From contig DJTQ01000351.1 in the NCBI GenBank assembly GCA_002439285.1, forward strand, positions 736-8,629: a DNA stretch of 7,894 bases, read 5' to 3'. Source of the stretch: Paenibacillaceae bacterium UBA6304. GTDB taxonomy: Bacteria > Bacillota > Bacilli > Paenibacillales > Paenibacillaceae. This document shows, piece by piece, positions 5,607 through 7,894 of the stretch (positions are counted from its first letter, which is position 1; the number at the start of each line of letters is the position of its first letter). Both the position numbers and the translations under genes were made by a program. A model generated the notes under the pieces. The model searched no databases. It was given only the letters and a program-made list of their open reading frames with translations, and was not told the DNA's origin.

Positions 5607-6473
5607 TCATCGGTGATCGCCGGCTTTTCCGACGCATCCGCAAAGTTCCATTTTCTCCATCGCAAGACGCTTCACAGCTTCTTTTGCAGGAACCATATAT
5701 TTACGAGGGTCATTCTCCTCCACATTAGTGGCGAATACATCCTTAATCGCATTCGAGAACGCGATCCGTAATTCCGTAGCAACGTTCATTTTGGACATCC
5801 CCAGAGCTACTGCCTTCCTTACTTGCTCAGCCGGAATTCCCGAACCGCCATGAAGAACCAACGGAACATCAACAGTCTCAGCAATTTTTGCAATGCGATC
5901 AAAATCGATGTTCGGCTCCCCTTTATAGATACCATGGGCCGTACCGATTGCTGGCGCCAAGGTAGGCACTCCCGTACGTTCAATGAACAATCTGCAATCT
6001 TCAGGGTCTGCAAGCATCGCTTCATGTTCCGCCACGACGATATCATCCTCAACGCCGCCCACTTTACCAAGTTCCGCTTCCACGTTGACCCCTGCGGCCC
6101 GAGCAATTTCCATTACTTTAAGCGTGCGTTCCACATTCTCTTCAAACGGAAACATGGAAGCGTCGATCATAACCGACGTATAACCTGCACGGATACACTG
6201 AACAATCGTCGAGAAATCGGTGCAATGGTCCAAATGCAAGGCAATGGGAAGTCCGGTACGATCAGCAGCCACCTTAGCAGCTTCAGCGATATAATCAGGA
6301 CCTAGATGTTTAACCGTTCCGACTGTGGACTGAATAATGAGCGGAGACTGAGTTTCAACGGCCGCTTCAACAACTGCTTGAAGCATTTCCAAGGTATGAA
6401 CATTAAAAGCACCGACAGCGTATTTATTTTTCCGGGCGATTTGCAGCATTTCCGTGGATGAGATAAGTGACAT
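5607..6473 (-). CDS. Class II aldolase, tagatose-1,6-bisphosphate type (GatY/KbaY-like)
   Basis: A zinc-dependent cytoplasmic aldolase of 288 residues that splits a ketose 1,6-bisphosphate into dihydroxyacetone phosphate and glyceraldehyde 3-phosphate. Visible motifs: 'LPIALHLDHC' (75-84) with catalytic Asp82 and zinc ligand His83; 'VEAELGKVGGVED' (131-143), the second class II signature, with Glu134; 'GTAHGIYKGEPN' with zinc ligand His180; 'LHGGSGIP' with zinc ligand His208; 'NVATEL' at 230-235 for phosphate binding. All key residues are present. 'AIGTAHG', 'NVATEL' and the C-terminal 'CGCVGKA' resemble GatY/KbaY tagatose-bisphosphate aldolases more than the glycolytic FbaA, whose counterparts read 'GSVHG' and 'NVNTE'. 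Fructose bisphosphate cannot be excluded as substrate. The start ATG has AGGAGG eight bases upstream. Its place between a ROK kinase and a DeoR repressor, in an operon with nagA, supports a role in amino-sugar breakdown. Confidence 0.92.
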   Translation of the reverse strand: MSLISSTEMLQIARKNKYAVGAFNVHTLEMLQAVVEAAVETQSPLIIQSTVGTVKHLGPDYIAEAAKVAADRTGLPIALHLDHCTDFSTIVQCIRAGYTSVMIDASMFPFEENVERTLKVMEIARAAGVNVEAELGKVGGVEDDIVVAEHEAMLADPEDCRLFIERTGVPTLAPAIGTAHGIYKGEPNIDFDRIAKIAETVDVPLVLHGGSGIPAEQVRKAVALGMSKMNVATELRIAFSNAIKDVFATNVEENDPRKYMVPAKEAVKRLAMEKMELCGCVGKAGDHR

Positions 6474-6542
6474 GATAAGTTCCTCCTAGAGTATGTTGTG
6501 CCAGATAAACCGGCTATAGTTGATGATATAAATGCTAATCTC

Positions 6543-7505
6543 TTAACCTTGTCTATGTTGATGCAGTGCCCAAAGCGCACTTCCAATAATTCCGGCAGTG
6601 TCACTAAGCTCCGCGCTCTTGATGTCAAAATGATGGCGATAATCCTGAAGCAACCGCTGATGGAGTTCATCTTTCATCGGTTTAAAGATAAGTTCGCCCG
6701 CTAAGGCGCCACCTCCACCGATCACAATCACATCGGGCGAGAGAGTGGGTACAACCCAAGCCAGTGCACGCCCGAGTTCGCGTCCCGTTTGATCAAGTAC
6801 ATCCCGTGACAGATCGTCACCTGCTAGACAAGCTCTGGAAACATCGCTTGAGCGGATGTCCTTCACATCAGTAAACCACTCGCTAAGTACACTTCCTTCA
6901 CCTTGTTCTATTCGCGTCTGAGCTTGCTTTGCAATACCCGTTGCAGATACGATCGTCTCAAGACAGCCCGTTCTCCCACAGCCACAAGCAAAGCTCACAT
7001 GATCGAGGGGCACATGCCCGATCTCCCCCGCCATGAAGCGGTGTCCACGATGTATCTCTCCGCGTTGTACAAACGCGGCCGCCAAGCCCGTACCGATTGT
7101 AATTCCGTAGACGTAATCATAACCGCGGCCGGCACCTGCAACCGCTTCTCCGTATACATACATGCGTACGTCGTTATCTATAAAGACCGGCTTACCTGTA
7201 AGTTCCATGAGCTTAGCCGCCACAGGAACTTGATTCCAGTTCAGATTAACGGCCCGCAGACTAATACCTGCTTCGGGATCAACAAGTCCCGGAATCCCTA
7301 AACCGATGACTTCGATATCATTAGCGGCAATTTTAACTTCTTCGCGGAGCTGTACGAGCGCTAAAGCAATACTCTCTAGAATAGCGTCCGCGCCTCTTTC
7401 AGGATGAGTTGGATATTTCCTTTTAATGAGGACATGGCCGAGTTCATCCACTATGCCGCACTCCATATTAGTACCGCCAACATCAACTCCGGCTGCATAT
7501 TTCAT
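6543..7505 (-). CDS. ROK-family sugar kinase
   Basis: A cytoplasmic ATP-dependent hexose or amino-sugar kinase, 320 residues, the usual ROK length. Residues 6-13 'GVDVGGTN' form the first phosphate loop. 'GLGIPGLVD' is at 68-76. 'FIDNDVR' at 108-114 carries the catalytic Asp112. 'GITIGTGLAAAFV' at 134-146 is the second phosphate loop. The sugar- and zinc-binding segment is complete: 'GEIGHVPLD' (Glu161, His164), then 'CGCGRTGCLE' at 174-183 (Cys174, Cys176, Cys181). 'VIVIGGGGAL' near the C-terminus is the adenosine-side motif. No extra DNA-binding domain precedes the kinase, so it is an enzyme rather than an NagC/XylR-type repressor. The start ATG has GAGGAGG just upstream; nagA ends 38 bases before it and the aldolase follows after 69 bases. 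Substrate specificity is not readable from motifs; N-acetylglucosamine, N-acetylgalactosamine or N-acetylmannosamine fit the operon. Confidence 0.93.
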   Translation of the reverse strand: MKYAAGVDVGGTNMECGIVDELGHVLIKRKYPTHPERGADAILESIALALVQLREEVKIAANDIEVIGLGIPGLVDPEAGISLRAVNLNWNQVPVAAKLMELTGKPVFIDNDVRMYVYGEAVAGAGRGYDYVYGITIGTGLAAAFVQRGEIHRGHRFMAGEIGHVPLDHVSFACGCGRTGCLETIVSATGIAKQAQTRIEQGEGSVLSEWFTDVKDIRSSDVSRACLAGDDLSRDVLDQTGRELGRALAWVVPTLSPDVIVIGGGGALAGELIFKPMKDELHQRLLQDYRHHFDIKSAELSDTAGIIGSALWALHQHRQG

Positions 7506-7543
7506 AGAAGCTCCCTCCTCTTCCGTTCCACATCTTCAAAGCA

Positions 7544-7894
7544 TCAGTCCATGTCCTCGCAAGCATAGACCTGATAGCCTTGCACAAAAGTTCGAAGCAC
7601 TTTAAAATGCTCATTCACTAGAATCAGGTCTGCATCTTTGCCTAGCTCAATGGTCCCCTTGGAGGTGTTAACGCCAATTTGTGCAGCAGGATGGATCGTT
7701 AATGCGGGAACAAGATCCGCAATGTCCATCCCCGTAAACTTAACTGCATTAGCCAAAGCTTCGATCATCGTAAGGGAACTGCCTGCCAGACCGCCTTCCG
7801 TTCCATCATCTTGTTTCAGGTACACTTTACCCTGCTTCATAATGACCGGCAGCTTGCCAAGCAAATATTCACCATCAGGGCATCCGGCCGCGCA
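7544..7894 (-). CDS. nagA: N-acetylglucosamine-6-phosphate deacetylase (C-terminal 116 residues, 5' end outside window)
   Basis: Removes the acetyl group from an N-acetylhexosamine 6-phosphate in the cytoplasm. The frame runs open to the window edge, so only the last 116 of about 380-390 residues are visible. The fragment begins 'CAAGCPDGEYLLGKLPVIMKQGKVY', which corresponds to the stretch just after the catalytic Asp of NagA (normally 'DA..AAG.PDG.Y.LG'). It contains the family 'GGLAGSSLTMIEALANAVKFTG' helix and the C-terminal amidohydrolase segment 'HPAAQIGVNTSKGTIELGKDADLILVN'. Metal ligands and the catalytic Asp lie outside the window and cannot be checked. It is the most upstream gene seen in the operon, 38 bases before the kinase. 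A galactosamine-specific homologue (AgaA) would look the same here, and the tagatose-type aldolase downstream leaves that possibility open. Confidence 0.9.
   Translation of the reverse strand, partial: CAAGCPDGEYLLGKLPVIMKQGKVYLKQDDGTEGGLAGSSLTMIEALANAVKFTGMDIADLVPALTIHPAAQIGVNTSKGTIELGKDADLILVNEHFKVLRTFVQGYQVYACEDMD

Noticed and set aside
5823..6305. A 160-residue plus-strand frame
   Set aside because: It is antisense to the aldolase, whose signature motifs are all intact; the frame is a by-product of its codon use.
6903..7301. A 132-residue plus-strand frame
   Set aside because: It is antisense to the ROK kinase over its zinc-binding segment, with no start signal.
1..7894. CRISPR array, insertion sequence or transposase gene
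   Set aside because: I saw no regularly spaced repeats, no terminal inverted repeats flanking a gene, and no frame resembling a transposase or integrase.

Overview
The window looks like chromosomal DNA from a low-to-moderate GC Gram-positive bacterium, most likely Paenibacillus or a close relative (Bacillales). The basis is strong AGGAGG-type ribosome binding sites 6-10 bases before most starts, a few TTG starts, a Gram-positive style lipoprotein signal on the solute-binding protein, a CcpA-type cre-like site, and the protein sequences themselves. No sequence database was searched, so the genus is an inference.

Left part (1-3879): a carbohydrate ABC importer on the minus strand, in transcription order lipoprotein sugar-binding protein, MalF-type permease, MalG-type permease (cut by the window edge). 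It is divergent from an AraC-family regulator with a cupin sensor domain. No ATPase gene is present, which is normal for Gram-positive sugar importers that share an MsmX-type ATPase. A stable stem-loop between the binding protein and the first permease probably sets their expression ratio. The first 59 bases are an almost pure A/T run that looks like degraded sequence at a contig end.

Middle part (3880-4630): a small scar region. A minus-strand terminator is preceded by only the last 31 bases or so of a tmRNA gene (T-arm plus 3' acceptor strand). The rest of ssrA is absent, and its place is taken by a short gene whose product looks like the C-terminal part of a zeta-toxin/COG4185-type ATPase lacking its P-loop. 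An overlapping 66-residue small protein, possibly the partner antitoxin, lies just upstream. This is the pattern expected at the far end of an element integrated in the 3' end of ssrA, with a decayed toxin-antitoxin pair at the boundary. A perfect 18-bp inverted repeat followed by eight T separates it from the next operon.

Right part (4667-7894): a minus-strand operon reading nagA (3' part only), ROK-family sugar kinase, class II aldolase of the tagatose-bisphosphate (GatY/KbaY) type, and a DeoR-family repressor. Together they suggest catabolism of an N-acetylated amino sugar. Phosphorylation by the ROK kinase and deacetylation by NagA/AgaA would come first. If the sugar is N-acetylgalactosamine, deamination and a second phosphorylation (genes not in the window) would follow, then aldol cleavage to triose phosphates. 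The importer on the left could supply the substrate, but this link is only inferred from proximity and weak family resemblance.
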